Assembly: GCF_000959365.1 (NCBI RefSeq)
Contig: NZ_CP009555.1
Location: forward strand, 3,906,001 to 3,970,000
From: Burkholderia oklahomensis C6786
GTDB taxonomy: Bacteria > Pseudomonadota > Gammaproteobacteria > Burkholderiales > Burkholderiaceae
DNA length: 64,000 nucleotides
Direction: 5' to 3'
The first letter of the stretch is position 1; each line of letters opens with the position of its first letter. The translations under genes were made by a program, and so were the position numbers. Below, in pieces: positions 36,574 to 45,765 of this stretch. The notes under the pieces are model-generated. The model had not been told where the DNA came from and made no database searches. It worked only from the letters and a program-made list of their open reading frames with translations.

Positions 36574-37866
36574 TTAGCTCAGCCGTATCTTCGGCCGTAC
36601 GAGGCCGTTGATCCGCTCGGCGGTCCACAGCGTCATGGCCTTGCCGAAACCGTGCAAAGCCTGCTGATGTTGCCGGTAGAGCATGGCGTGACTGAGCTGC
36701 GCGAATCGGCCCTTGATAAACCCGCCACGGAAGAACCCGAACTGCCCGAGCGTCCCAAAAGCGTTGTAGTCGCTCAGCGATACCAGCGCGCCGAAGTCTT
36801 GGAATGCAAAGTCGGGCAATGAGCCGCCGCCGAGCCAGGCCGGCAAGTGCTTTGCGAGATGTTGTGCCTGTTGCGTGGCGACCTGCGCCGTGGGTGCGAG
36901 AGGACGTTCATTGCCGGCGAGCGTCAACGTCGAGCAATCGCCGAGAGCGAATAGTGTGTCGTCGTCCTGCGACTGCAGGGTTGGCCTGACAGTGATCTGA
37001 TTGGAACGATTGCTCTCGATCCCATCCAGTTTGCTCAGAAAATCAGGGGCCTTGACGCCCGCCGCCCATACCATCAAATCCGCCGGCTGCTGGCTGCCGT
37101 CGCCCAACCGGAGTCCATCGGGTTCGGCGGCGGTCACTCGCGTGCCCGTTCGCACCGTGAAACCAATATGCCGCAACTGTGCCTCGCTGGATTCCGACAC
37201 CGCCGGCGGAAACGCCGTCAGTACGCGCGGTGCGCTTTCATAAAGGGTGAGGTTCAGGCGTGAGCGGATGTGGGGGTCGCCATAGCTCGCGGCCACCTCG
37301 AGCAGGCGGCTCAATTCTGCCGCCAGTTCGACGCCGGTCGCGCCAGCGCCGACGATCGACACGCGCAACGGGCTATTTGTCACAACGCTCTGGAATATGC
37401 GGATACGCAATGCTTCGTTGAAGACTTCGGCCTGCGCCTGGCTGTCGATGAAATGGCAATGATCGAGTACGCCTGGCGTGCGGAAGTCGTTGGCGCGACT
37501 GCCTAACGCGAGAATCAGCACATCGTATTCGACCGTGCGTGGGCCGATCACGATCTCACCCGAAGGCGAACGCAGTTCAGCCAGCTTCACGACGCGCGCA
37601 TTGCGATCCAGGCCTTCCATTTCGCCTGGCTGGTAGTTGAAGCCGTGGTCGCGGGCGTGGGCGAGATAGATGACCTGCTGCTGCTGGACATCGCGAGTGC
37701 CTGCCGCGATCGTGTGCAGCATGGGCTTCCAGATATGGGTTGCGCTTTTGTCGATCAACGTGACCTGAGCGCGGCCGCTGCGGCCAAGTGCGTCGCCCAG
37801 CCTGGTCGCGAGCAGAAGTCCAGCGATACCGCCGCCGACGATGACGATCCGGGTGGTCTGGTGCAT
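36574..37866 (-). CDS. ndh: NAD(P)/FAD-dependent oxidoreductase, type II NADH dehydrogenase
   Basis: 430 residues. The FAD-binding motif is RIVIVGGGIAGLLLATRLG and the NADH-binding motif VSIVGAGATGVELAAELSRL. The C-terminal FAD motif is TLFALGDCSTL, followed by APTAQVATQQAQHLAKHL, and a membrane-binding amphipathic end (FGKAMTLWTAERINGL). NDH-2 passes electrons from NADH to quinone without pumping protons. The gene looks intact within a region of broken genes and is divergent from a TetR regulator. Confidence 0.9.
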   Translation of the reverse strand: MHQTTRIVIVGGGIAGLLLATRLGDALGRSGRAQVTLIDKSATHIWKPMLHTIAAGTRDVQQQQVIYLAHARDHGFNYQPGEMEGLDRNARVVKLAELRSPSGEIVIGPRTVEYDVLILALGSRANDFRTPGVLDHCHFIDSQAQAEVFNEALRIRIFQSVVTNSPLRVSIVGAGATGVELAAELSRLLEVAASYGDPHIRSRLNLTLYESAPRVLTAFPPAVSESSEAQLRHIGFTVRTGTRVTAAEPDGLRLGDGSQQPADLMVWAAGVKAPDFLSKLDGIESNRSNQITVRPTLQSQDDDTLFALGDCSTLTLAGNERPLAPTAQVATQQAQHLAKHLPAWLGGGSLPDFAFQDFGALVSLSDYNAFGTLGQFGFFRGGFIKGRFAQLSHAMLYRQHQQALHGFGKAMTLWTAERINGLVRPKIRLS

Positions 37867-37936
37867 TGCGAAATATTCTACGAGTGATGAATTAATGCGA
37901 TGCTACGGTTTCGCTGGGTTCATGTCAAACCGGCGC

Positions 37937-37953
37937 CACCGATATTCGCGGTG
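37937..37953. promoter_or_regulatory. Possible TetR operator between ndh and the TetR gene
   Basis: CACCG (37937-37941) and CGGTG (37949-37953) form a small inverted repeat with a seven-base spacer, midway between the divergent genes. Short arms make this tentative. Confidence 0.35.
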
Positions 37954-38004
37954 CGGCACCCGTTAAAATTCTGAGCTCTCCTTGAACACGATCTACCGTC
38001 GCCG

Positions 38005-38676
38005 ATGAAACACCCTACCGATCAAGCCCAGTGCGCCACGACGAATCCCACGCCGCGTCGATCGCGCGGCCGTCCAGCGTGCAGCGACGCGGGCGGCGCT
38101 GACGCATTGCTTCGCAGCGCCCGAGGGGCGTTCGCCAGGAGCGGCTATGAGGCGGCAAGCGTGCGCGAAATCGCCAGGGCGTCGGGTGTCGACCCCGCGC
38201 TGGTCGCGCATCACTACGGCTCGAAAGAAGCGCTATGGATCGCCGTGGTGGACCAGATCGCCGACGAAGCGGCTCCCATGGTCGCGAAGATCGCCGCCTT
38301 ACGGGAGAGTTCAGGTCCAGGACCGCGAGCGCGCGTCGAGAGCGCCGTGTCGATACTGATCGACCAGGTGTTTCTGACGCCAGACGTTGGCATGTTTTTT
38401 TCGACTGCCGCAACCGAAACTGGAGAGCGCCTTGACCTGCTGATCGAGCGGGTGGTGCGGCCGTTTCGTGACGCGTTCGTACCGTTGCTCATCGATGCGA
38501 TCGACGCAGGTGAGATTTCGCGGCAGGATCCCGACATCATGTTCACGATGCTCGCCAATGGCATCAGCAAAACTGTCGCCTATAGCCATGTGCTGAGTCC
38601 GTTCTCTTCCTTACCGCGGCACGCCAAGAAATTCAAACGTGCCGTTCTGACGACTGCTTTAGCCATGCTCGGCTGA
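38005..38676 (+). CDS. TetR-family transcriptional regulator
   Basis: 223 residues. The helix-turn-helix domain is clear: ARSGYEAASVREIARASGVD and PALVAHHYGSKEALW. The ligand domain ends with SLPRHAKKFKRAVLTTALAM. It belongs by eye with TetR proteins that carry a C_29- or C_39-like ligand domain. It is divergent from ndh, 138 bases apart, so ndh is the likely target. Confidence 0.9.
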   Translation: MKHPTDQAQCATTNPTPRRSRGRPACSDAGGADALLRSARGAFARSGYEAASVREIARASGVDPALVAHHYGSKEALWIAVVDQIADEAAPMVAKIAALRESSGPGPRARVESAVSILIDQVFLTPDVGMFFSTAATETGERLDLLIERVVRPFRDAFVPLLIDAIDAGEISRQDPDIMFTMLANGISKTVAYSHVLSPFSSLPRHAKKFKRAVLTTALAMLG

Positions 38677-38786
38677 ACCGCTGCGACCCGGACGCCGCTC
38701 GCGCAAATCGCCGCAAAGCGGTCCTTCAGATATTGTCGGTGAGCGACCGAGTTGGGTCGAGGCTGTGTGAAAACGCATTGATCGCC

Positions 38787-39696
38787 TAAAAAGCTCTAAC
38801 AAAATGAGTGTCGGGGGCTGTTAACCCGCCGCGCATTTTGTTAACCTCTTCGTTGTTTCGCTGATGAGGAGGCCATGGCTAAACCAATACTCGATGACGA
38901 ACTGTGGTCACTGATCCAACCACTGCTGCCTCCACCGAAGCCACGCCGTACGCGATACCCGGGCCGCAAGCCGCTCGACGATCGCGCCGTGCTGACCGGC
39001 ATCCTGTTCGTGCTGCAATCCGGTATTCCCTGGGAAATGCTTCCGCAGGAAATGGGCTGCGGCTCGGGCATGAGCTGCTGGCGCAGACTACGCGACTGGC
39101 AACAGGCGGGTGTCTGGGACCGGCTGCACGAAGTATTGCTGGCCAAACTTCGTGCAGCCGATCGCATCGACTGGTCGCGTGTGGTTATCGATTCGTCCTC
39201 CATTCGTGCAGTGGGATCGGGTCAAAAACAGGACCCAATCCCACCGATCGGGCGCGACCCGGTTCAAAGCACTATCTCGTTACCGAAGCGCAGGGCATCC
39301 CGTTCGCGCTGATCCTCACGGGTGCCAATCGCAACGACGTCACCCAACTGCTGCCTCTGATCGAGGCCATTCCGCCCATTCGTGGCAAGCGCGGGAGGCC
39401 TCTGTCAAAGCCCCTCGTTGTGCAGGCCGATCGCGGTTACGACCACGACAAATATCGTAAGCCCTTGCACGCTGCCGGTATCGCCACGCAGATCGCACGC
39501 CGTGGTGAGCCCCACGGCAGCGGCCTCGGCAAGACCCGGTGGGTTGTCGAGCGCACCTTCGCGTGGCTGCACAACTTCAGACGCCTGCGCATTCGATTCG
39601 AGCGCCTTGCCTCCATACACGAGGCGTTCATGAAAATCGCCGCCTGCATCATCTGCTGGCGACACCTTCAAAAATCATTCTGTTAGCGCTTCTTAG
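38787..39696 (+). mobile_element. IS5-family (IS427 group) element 1
   Basis: Ends carry inverted repeats: CTAAAAAGCTCTAACAAAAT at the left and CTAAGAAGCGCTAACAGAAT on the other strand at the right (19 of 22 matching). It contains a frameshifted transposase. No unambiguous short target duplication is visible, so the outer limits may be off by a few bases. Confidence 0.82.
38875..39686 (+). CDS. IS427-group transposase, -1 frameshift
   Basis: The first frame starts MAKPILDDELWSLIQPLLPP (DUF4096 domain) and closes at 39312. The second frame, -1 relative to it, carries NPTDRARPGSKHYLVTEAQG, ADRGYDHDKYRK with the second catalytic Asp and TRWVVERTFAWLHNFRRL with the Glu. The switch is at CAAAAAC near 39223-39230, a slippery A-run. 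The fused product is about 270 residues. First catalytic Asp in WSRVVIDSSSIRA. Confidence 0.88.
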
Positions 39697-39860
39697 CGGA
39701 GGCGACATTGGAGAGTCCATCTGAACCTACGGGCGAGCGGCAGCTCATTGCCGCCTCGAGGCAATACTACAGTCAATTTGCTCGCCGGAAACCGGCCATT
39801 GCGCGGGGACGGACGAAACCTCGGCCATGCAAATTGGATAGACGCCTCGACCGGCGGCTC

Positions 39861-39902
39861 CTGGCCAGAATCGGTCCCACGATGAACTTCCGTAACCGAC
39901 CC
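39861..39902. repeat. 42-base repeat, copy B
   Basis: Partner of 35801-35842 (41 of 42 identical). It lies in the 277-base gap between the two IS5-family elements, which otherwise holds no gene. Confidence 0.75.
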
Positions 39903-39973
39903 TGTACGGCCGTCCGAGGCATCCACCACGCAATGGCAGCGTTGCAGACCAAACAGCCATTATCAACGCCTTA

Positions 39974-40887
39974 GAGACGGTTTCATAAAGACTGCTGATT
40001 CCGCTGCAAGGTGTTCCAGCAGATCAAGCAGCAACCGAGTTTGAGGAGTGCACCGTGAATGTCGGCGCGGCGCTCGAAACGAATACGGAGGCGACGGAAG
40101 TGGTGCAGCCAAGCATGCGTGCGTTCGACAACCCACCGATATTTGCCCAGGCCGCTGCCATGTTCGGTGCGGCGTTTGGCAATTACCGGCTCGATGCCGC
40201 GATTGCGCAACGCTCGTCGATGTCGCTCGGAGTCGTAACCGCGATCGGCGTAGACCACGCGCGGTCTGCGCAGTGGGTGGCCGCGCAATCCGCGAATCGG
40301 CGGAATCGCGTCGATCAGCGGCAGCAATTGCGTGACGTCGTTGACGTTCGCCCCGGTCAGGATCGCGGCGAGCGGGGTGCCGTTGGCGTCGGTGACGATG
40401 TGGTGCTTGGAACCGGGTCGCGCGCGATCGGTAGGGTTTGGCCCAGTTTTTCGCCTGCCCCAACGGCGCGAATCGATGATGAATCGACGGCGGCTCGTGA
40501 GAAGTCGATCTGGTCCGCTGCGCGCAGCTTTGCGAGCAGTAGCTCGTGCAAGCGATCCCACACGCCGGCTGCTTGCCAATCGCGCGGCCGTCGCCAGCAT
40601 GTCACGCCCGAGCCGCATCCCATCTCGGCCGGCAGATCGCGCCAGCGCAGTCCGGTCTTGAGAACGAACAGGATGCCAGTCAGCGCGGCGCGATTCGAAA
40701 CAGGCAGGCGGCCCGGGTTCTTCTCGCGCCGTGGCTTGGGTGGCGGCAGTAACGGCTCGATCAGTGTCCACAATTCATCGTCGATGATCGGTTTGGCCAT
40801 CTCCTCGGTCTCGGTTGTTCCGGTGCCTGAGGTTAACAGCTCGCCGCGAAAGTTAACAGCCCCACTTGGCCTTTTTGAAACCGTCTC
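39974..40887 (-). mobile_element. IS5-family (IS427 group) element 2
   Basis: 914 bases. Inverted ends: GAGACGGTTTCATAAAGAC at 39974 and, on the opposite strand, GAGACGGTTTCAAAAAGGC ending at 40887. TTA is duplicated at 39971-39973 and 40888-40890. It is a different element from copy 1, with clearly diverged ends. Confidence 0.92.
39983..40800 (-). CDS. IS427-group transposase, -1 frameshift
   Basis: Same plan as element 1. Frame one (40800 to 40357) starts MAKPIIDDELWTLIEPLLPP. Frame two, ending at 39983, holds DRARPGSKHHIVTDANGTPL, ADRGYDSERHR and YRWVVERTHAWLHHFRRLRI. The shift occurs at an A5C run (GCGAAAAAC) near 40450. The catalytic Asp and Glu residues are present, so the element may be active. 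Confidence 0.9.
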
Positions 40888-40890
40888 TTA

Positions 40891-41780
40891 GCGAGGCTTG
40901 CGGAGCACATCGAGGCGTGTTGCGGACTGCCCCCTTGCTGCGTTAGCGATGAGCGGACAGGAACCTCCTACGGTCAGCTGACTTGGTACCGCACTGCCAC
41001 GGGTCGCAAATGAACCGCTTTTCAAATCCGGCACGTAAGCGGCCACCTCTGCGGCAACCCGGCACTTCTATGCGTCCTGCCAGCGGTCCGCAAAATCCCC
41101 GATGCGCAATCCAGAAGAACGTGGCACATTGCGCCGCCCTCCCGCTGTTTGACAATAAAAATTCGTATCAACCGAGAAACGTTTTATGACGCGAGGCGCA
41201 CCGCCCGTCGACATCAGACATATCCCGCGGTGTATTTTATAGATGATTTCTACAAACCGCATAATAGAGTTAGCAAGCGCTAAAATGCTCGAATTATTAG
41301 GCTACAAGACAGCGCACGTAGGTGTTTAAAAAACTACTCTTGCACCACTTTGGGACCCGAGACGGTTTTCGCTGCTATCTGGTGCATTAATAGGCTGTTT
41401 GGAAATGAAACTATTTTCAAGAATTTTCGCTGACGAATACTCCGTCCTTCTTCGCTCGCGCCAGCGTGACGTCTGTTTTGTGGATGGCATGCTTGCTGCT
41501 CGGGTCTTGCCAAGTTGGCAGGAGTCCTAGGCCGACGTGGCGCGAAACATCATTTCGCCAGAACTGCAGCCCAGAAGCACCTTACCGAGTCATTGGATGG
41601 CTTCGACTTTATGCACTGGTTTGACGGTGTCCAGTGTGTCGAATCGACGGATATCGCACCGGTAGTAAGCAGTACGACAAGCGCAGTAAAGCACCGTAGC
41701 TCGTGTTGCATGTGCATACAGTTATTCTGGGCAGTTGCCTTTTTTGGGGCCGTCTCGAACGATGGCATAAGGAGTCCATG
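40891..41780. other. Gene-poor AT-richer region
   Basis: About 890 bases with only short, unconvincing frames. GC content drops at 41190-41340. The last 100 bases must contain the promoter of the secreted protein. I see no RNA gene or repeat. Confidence 0.5.
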
Positions 41781-42503
41781 ATGAAAAAGCTGAAGTACAG
41801 TCGCTCATTGGTGCTGGCAGCAACCGCCGTTCTTCTTGGTATTTCAGCTGCACCGCCCGCCTTTGCTCAAAGCTCTGCGGTCTATCCGCCGGGTACGACG
41901 GCTATAGGACTGAGCTATGGCGATTTGTCCGCAGCGTGGTGGCAATGGCTGTTTGCGATACCGACCGGACCGGGAACCGACCAAAACCCGCAGGACCAAG
42001 GTTCAGGCTCAGTCAATTGCAGCATTAATCAAACGGCGCCGGTATTATTCCTCACCGGTAGCGGTTCAGGAACGGCCGTCAACCGCACGTGCTCGAGCAA
42101 CATTTCCACAACAACGTCTTTTCTTTTTCCGCTCATCAATGTTGAATGTTCCACCCAAGACCAGCCTCCGTTTCACTGCACCGATGCGGCGTCGTGCCGC
42201 CGGTGTGCGGAAAGTTTCGCGAATCTCATTGACCCGAGTAGTTTGACCGCCTCGGTCGATGGCATATCGCTGCTTAATCCCCCTACTCAGAACTTTCGGG
42301 CCGAATCGCCGTTTTTCAATTTTACGACGCCAAGCAATAATATCCTCGGTTCGAAAGGCGGGCCCGGCATGTCAGTCAGCGACGGATACTGGGTCATGCT
42401 CAAGCCGCTGCCTCCAGGGAAGCACACTGTCACGTTTAGAGGCAGCATCCCTTCTTTCAATTTCACGCAGAACGTCACATATACCATCACCGTGTCGCAG
42501 TAA
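41781..42503 (+). CDS. Secreted protein of unknown function (WWQW family)
   Basis: 240 residues. The signal peptide KKLKYSRSLVLAATAVLLG, ending APPAFA, is followed by a mature protein that starts QSSAVYPPGTTAIGLSYGDL and contains AAWWQWLFAIPTG. Four or more cysteines (NRTCSSN, VECSTQD, FHCTDAASCRRC) suggest disulfides. The C-terminus has SDGYWVMLKPLPPGKHTVTF. I have seen this WWQW...PLPPG layout in uncharacterised exported proteins of many bacteria; no function is known to me. The second ATG of ATGATG is best spaced from GGAG. Confidence 0.8.
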   Translation: MKKLKYSRSLVLAATAVLLGISAAPPAFAQSSAVYPPGTTAIGLSYGDLSAAWWQWLFAIPTGPGTDQNPQDQGSGSVNCSINQTAPVLFLTGSGSGTAVNRTCSSNISTTTSFLFPLINVECSTQDQPPFHCTDAASCRRCAESFANLIDPSSLTASVDGISLLNPPTQNFRAESPFFNFTTPSNNILGSKGGPGMSVSDGYWVMLKPLPPGKHTVTFRGSIPSFNFTQNVTYTITVSQ

Positions 42504-42766
42504 ATGCGCAAAGCCGGGCGGGGTGGCTCTGCTTGCGGTTAAACCGGACATTCGCAACTGCCGAGGGACGAACGTTCGGAACGCACCCTGAAGCCGCCCC
42601 TCGCACGCCGATACCCGAACGTCAGCCATGGCCGACAAAGCAACGTTCGTCGTCGCAATCCGAGTGGCTGCTTGCTGGGAGGAGCCGACGTCTGAACGTC
42701 CAAGTGAAGGTACGAGCGAACGACGGCTCATGGCCGGCAAGCGACCGCGCGCCGGCCTTCAGGTCA

Positions 42767-43386
42767 TCATACTTCGGTCTGCTCCGCCATCTCGAGGGCA
42801 TCGTCGACCTCAATGCCGAGATAGCGAACCGTGCTTTCCAGCTTCGTGTGTCCGAGCAGCAGTTGCACCGCTCGAAGGCTCTTCGTTCGCCGGTAGATTA
42901 GCGAAGCTTTTGTGCGGCGCATCGTGTGCGCGCCGTATGCGGTATCGTCGAGGCCAATCGACGCGATCCAGCGGTGTACCATCCGGGCATATTGCCGCGT
43001 CGACAGATGCGGCGAGGTATGCAACCGGCTTGGGAACAGAAAATCCGCCGCCTTCAGCCCTCGCGCTTCGATCCAGGCTTCGAGGCTCTCACGGGTCTGT
43101 TCCGTGATTTCGAATCGGACCGGCCGTTGCATCTCTTGCTGCATGACTGCGGCCCTGGCGGCCACATGGATTCCGTGACGGACGTCCTGCACCTGCAACC
43201 GAGTAAGATCGCACGCTCGAAGCTTGCTATCTATTGCAGCAAGATTGAACATCGCGAGCTCATGAACGTTCGACGCCATCTGAAGCCTCGTCCGAATCGC
43301 CCAGATTTCCCGGAGCTTTAACGGCGGCTTCTGCCCGATGAGTTTCACGGCACACGTTGGCTGACGACGGCATTCTCGGATTCCAT
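42767..43386 (-). pseudogene. Small tyrosine recombinase with disrupted start
   Basis: About 200 residues with all catalytic residues in place: DSKLRACDL (first Arg), HTMRRTKASLIYRR (His and second Arg), QLLLGHTKLESTVRY (His and the Tyr nucleophile). The only ATG with a ribosome binding site (43386, after GGAG) is out of frame and ends after 13 codons, whereas the conserved start RRQPTCAVKLIGQKPPLKLR is in the next frame. A single-base indel near 43370 is implied. A downstream GTG might still be used. Confidence 0.72.
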
Positions 43387-43388
43387 GA

Positions 43389-43416
43389 CAATCTCCTTTC
43401 AAGCGAAAGGAGATTG
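43389..43416 (-). promoter_or_regulatory. Perfect hairpin sequestering the recombinase ribosome binding site
   Basis: CAATCTCCTTTC (43389-43400) and GAAAGGAGATTG (43405-43416) are perfect complements around a four-base loop. In the recombinase mRNA the second arm carries AAAGGAG, two bases before the ATG. Folding would hide the ribosome binding site. It could also be a recombination site. Confidence 0.8.
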
Positions 43417-43588
43417 AGTGTGCGCCTCCTCGGGCGGGCGCTACCCGACCCTGTGCCTTCGTTCGATGTGTCACGAACAAGGGGCTGCTTCACATTGCCA
43501 ACGGACTTTCACTTCGGGCAAGCATCATATCGTTCGCCCCCGACGCCGCGGGATACGGTTTTCGACAGATTCTCCGCCTCGGCGGTCA

Positions 43589-43816
43589 TCAGCCGTCCGT
43601 CGAAACGGTGGTACCGGGCTTCGCTCGATGTCCCGACACCAATCCCGCCGGATCGTGCTCACGCAGCCGGGCGGCCGGCCGCCGAATCTGCCGTGTCCTC
43701 AACTCCAGCCGTTCGGCCGCACGCCATGGCTTGAGCTTGCCGTCGGCTACGTCCTGAATGACCTTGAACCTGTCCAGCTCGCGCATCGTCATCGTGATCC
43801 GCTCCGTTGCAGCCAT
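43589..43816 (-). pseudogene. ISNCY-family transposase, N-terminal fragment
   Basis: 75 residues: TMRELDRFKVIQDVADGKLK, PWRAAERLELRTRQIRR and GPAGLVS-like DPAGLVSGHRAKPG. These match the N-terminal helix-turn-helix of IS1202/ISNCY transposases, which are normally over 400 residues. The rest is missing. Confidence 0.75.
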
Positions 43817-43961
43817 CGAAGCCTCCGGCGCCGGGCACCCGGCGGCCGGTCAGCTTACGATGGGTCGAAAAGCAATGGGATGGACGCCCCCACCCGAAAC
43901 GTCGCGGTCGTGCCAAAGTGGGGTTGTGTGTGCCCCACGTCCACGAACAGGAGCTTCCATC

Positions 43962-44993
43962 ATGACGGCTACGGTTATTGGCATCGATCTGGCAAAGAAT
44001 GTCTTCCAGCTGCATGGCGTCAACGAGCACGGCAGGGTGGTGCTGAGAAAGCAGATCAAACGAGAGCAGATGGCGTCGTTCTTTGCGAACATTCCGAGAG
44101 CGCTGATCGGAATGGAAGCCTGTAGCAGTGCGCATTTTTGGGCTCGCAAGCTGCAGAGCATGGGACATGTCGTCAGGTTGATGGCACCGCAGTTCGTCAA
44201 ACCCTACGTCAAGACAAACAAGAACGATGCGGCCGACGCTGAAGCGATTTCCGAAGCGGTGATACGGCCCAACATGCGCTTCGTGCCTATCAAGAACGTT
44301 GAGCAACAGGCAGTGCTTGCCTTGCATCGTGCACGGCAGGGTTTCGTTTGTGCTCGCACGGCGCAGGCAAATCAGATCCGTGGATTGCTCGGCGAATACG
44401 GATATTCGATCCCGCAGGGCATGGCTCATATGATCCAGGTATTCGACGTTATTGAAGATGCGTCGAACGATTTGCCCGGCGTGTTCCGGCAACTGGTTCT
44501 GCGCCTGATGGCCCATCTGAAGGTGCTTCACCAACAAGTGACCGAGATCGACGCTCAAATCAAGGCGTGGCATCGCAATAGCGATCTGGCGAAAAAGTTG
44601 GAAAAGATACCTGGCATCGGTCCAGTTACGGCCACCGCGCTGGTGGCCACCATCGGTGACGCCAAACACTTCGAGAACGGACGGCAGCTTGCGACGTGGC
44701 TCGGATTGGTGCCGCGACAGCACTCGAGTGGCGGGAAACAAAACCTGCTGGGCATCAGCAAGCGAGGCGATTCCTATTTGCGAACATTGCTGATTCACTG
44801 CGCGCGTTCGGTGATTTTTGCTTCCAGACGAAAAGGCAATTGTGAGGGCTGGGTGCACGAGCTGATCCGCCGCCGTAACCACAATGTAGCCGCCGTTGCG
44901 TTGGCAAACAAAATCGCCCGGACCGTATGGGCGCTCTGGGCGCACGACAGAGAATACCGGGCCGGTTATCCATCCGCTGGTGCTGCTGCGTAA
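43962..44993 (+). CDS. IS110/IS1111 transposase (DEDD)
   Basis: 343 residues; AGGAG precedes the ATG at 43962. The RuvC-like DEDD domain shows VIGIDLAKNVFQLHGV (first Asp), ALIGMEACSSAHFWARKL (Glu) and KTNKNDAADAEAI (two Asp). The C-terminal transposase_20 domain has LEKIPGIGPVTATALVATIG and the Ser region RQHSSGGKQNLLGISKRGDS. It appears intact. Confidence 0.95.
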   Translation: MTATVIGIDLAKNVFQLHGVNEHGRVVLRKQIKREQMASFFANIPRALIGMEACSSAHFWARKLQSMGHVVRLMAPQFVKPYVKTNKNDAADAEAISEAVIRPNMRFVPIKNVEQQAVLALHRARQGFVCARTAQANQIRGLLGEYGYSIPQGMAHMIQVFDVIEDASNDLPGVFRQLVLRLMAHLKVLHQQVTEIDAQIKAWHRNSDLAKKLEKIPGIGPVTATALVATIGDAKHFENGRQLATWLGLVPRQHSSGGKQNLLGISKRGDSYLRTLLIHCARSVIFASRRKGNCEGWVHELIRRRNHNVAAVALANKIARTVWALWAHDREYRAGYPSAGAAA

Positions 44994-45262
44994 CCAGTCC
45001 GGCCGATTCGGTACAGGAAGTACGGCAGGAAAACCAACCACCGATTGCTCAGGCAGTCATGACGTGATGGCAAACAGGTCAGACCGTGGTCGGTAGAACC
45101 CGAAAATGTCCGAGCACCTGCGAGTGCGCCAAAGCGACGGGGAACCGACCAGCGGAACCCATCAGGGACAGCGGCATCGCCGCAACCAAAGTCCGAATGT
45201 ACGGTTGCAATCTACCTTCATGTCGTCATGAACTGAATGCTTGGCAAGCCGGGGGCGTCCAT
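44994..45262 (+). ncRNA. Candidate bridge RNA region of the IS1111 element
   Basis: A conserved-looking non-coding stretch between the transposase stop and the right subterminal repeat. IS110-family recombinases use an element-encoded bridge RNA, and in the IS1111 subgroup it maps to the 3' non-coding end. The placement is from family knowledge; I cannot define the RNA ends or loops by eye. Confidence 0.45.
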
Positions 45263-45481
45263 GTACGGACATCTCTATCTAGCCTCTACACCGGCAGTAT
45301 TCGCTGATACGGCTTATGTCTCGTCGCACTGAATTTGGCGCGGTTCGATTTGATCGTAGATCAGTGATCGGCCATCCACGAATGTCTGCTAGACGGTGAG
45401 AAGCAGGCGCCCACAACGTCGTCATGGAGGACTGTTACTGGCCGAGGCAACGACAATATGGTCATCTTCCACATCCACAAA

Positions 45482-45765
45482 TTATGTTGGCACTGCGAGC
45501 ATTTCAGTGGCTGGATAGGTCTGATGCATCAAGCGCGCCACGTCGGTATTCTTCGTGTGCAGCCACTCGTCGTAATCGGCCGGCCGCAGGATGACGACTG
45601 AACGCTTCTCGTCTCCCAATCGGTGCATGTGCATCATCACTGGATGCTCGTCGGCGTTCACCGTCAGCATCGCCATTGCGAGCACCTCGCCACTGCCCAG
45701 CTCCTTCCACGCCCGCCAAATACCCGCGACACATAGCGGCTGCCACTGGTCGCCGCGGCTGCACG
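45482..45765 (-). pseudogene. SRAP (YedK/HMCES) peptidase, C-terminal fragment
   Basis: Reads QWQPLCVAGIWRAWKE, VLAMAMLTVNADEHPVMMHM and DEKRSVVILRPADYDEWLHT, ending near ATEMLAVPT. This is the C-terminal third of the SOS-response-associated peptidase that crosslinks abasic sites. The N-terminal catalytic Cys2 part is absent, and the fragment stops where integrase-like sequence starts on the other strand. Confidence 0.8.

Larger units (their letters stand above)
43873..45266 (+). mobile_element. IS110-family element, IS1111 subgroup
   Basis: A perfect 12-base subterminal inverted repeat, ATGGACGCCCCC at 43880-43891 and GGGGGCGTCCAT at 45251-45262, brackets the transposase gene and about 260 bases of 3' non-coding DNA. 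This is the IS1111-group arrangement. Outer limits are approximate because these elements end a few bases beyond the repeats. Confidence 0.85.

Noticed and set aside
43418..44125. 235-residue plus-strand frame beginning after the hairpin
   Set aside because: It crosses the ISNCY fragment in antisense and enters the IS1111 transposase out of frame; it also starts at a GTG without family support.
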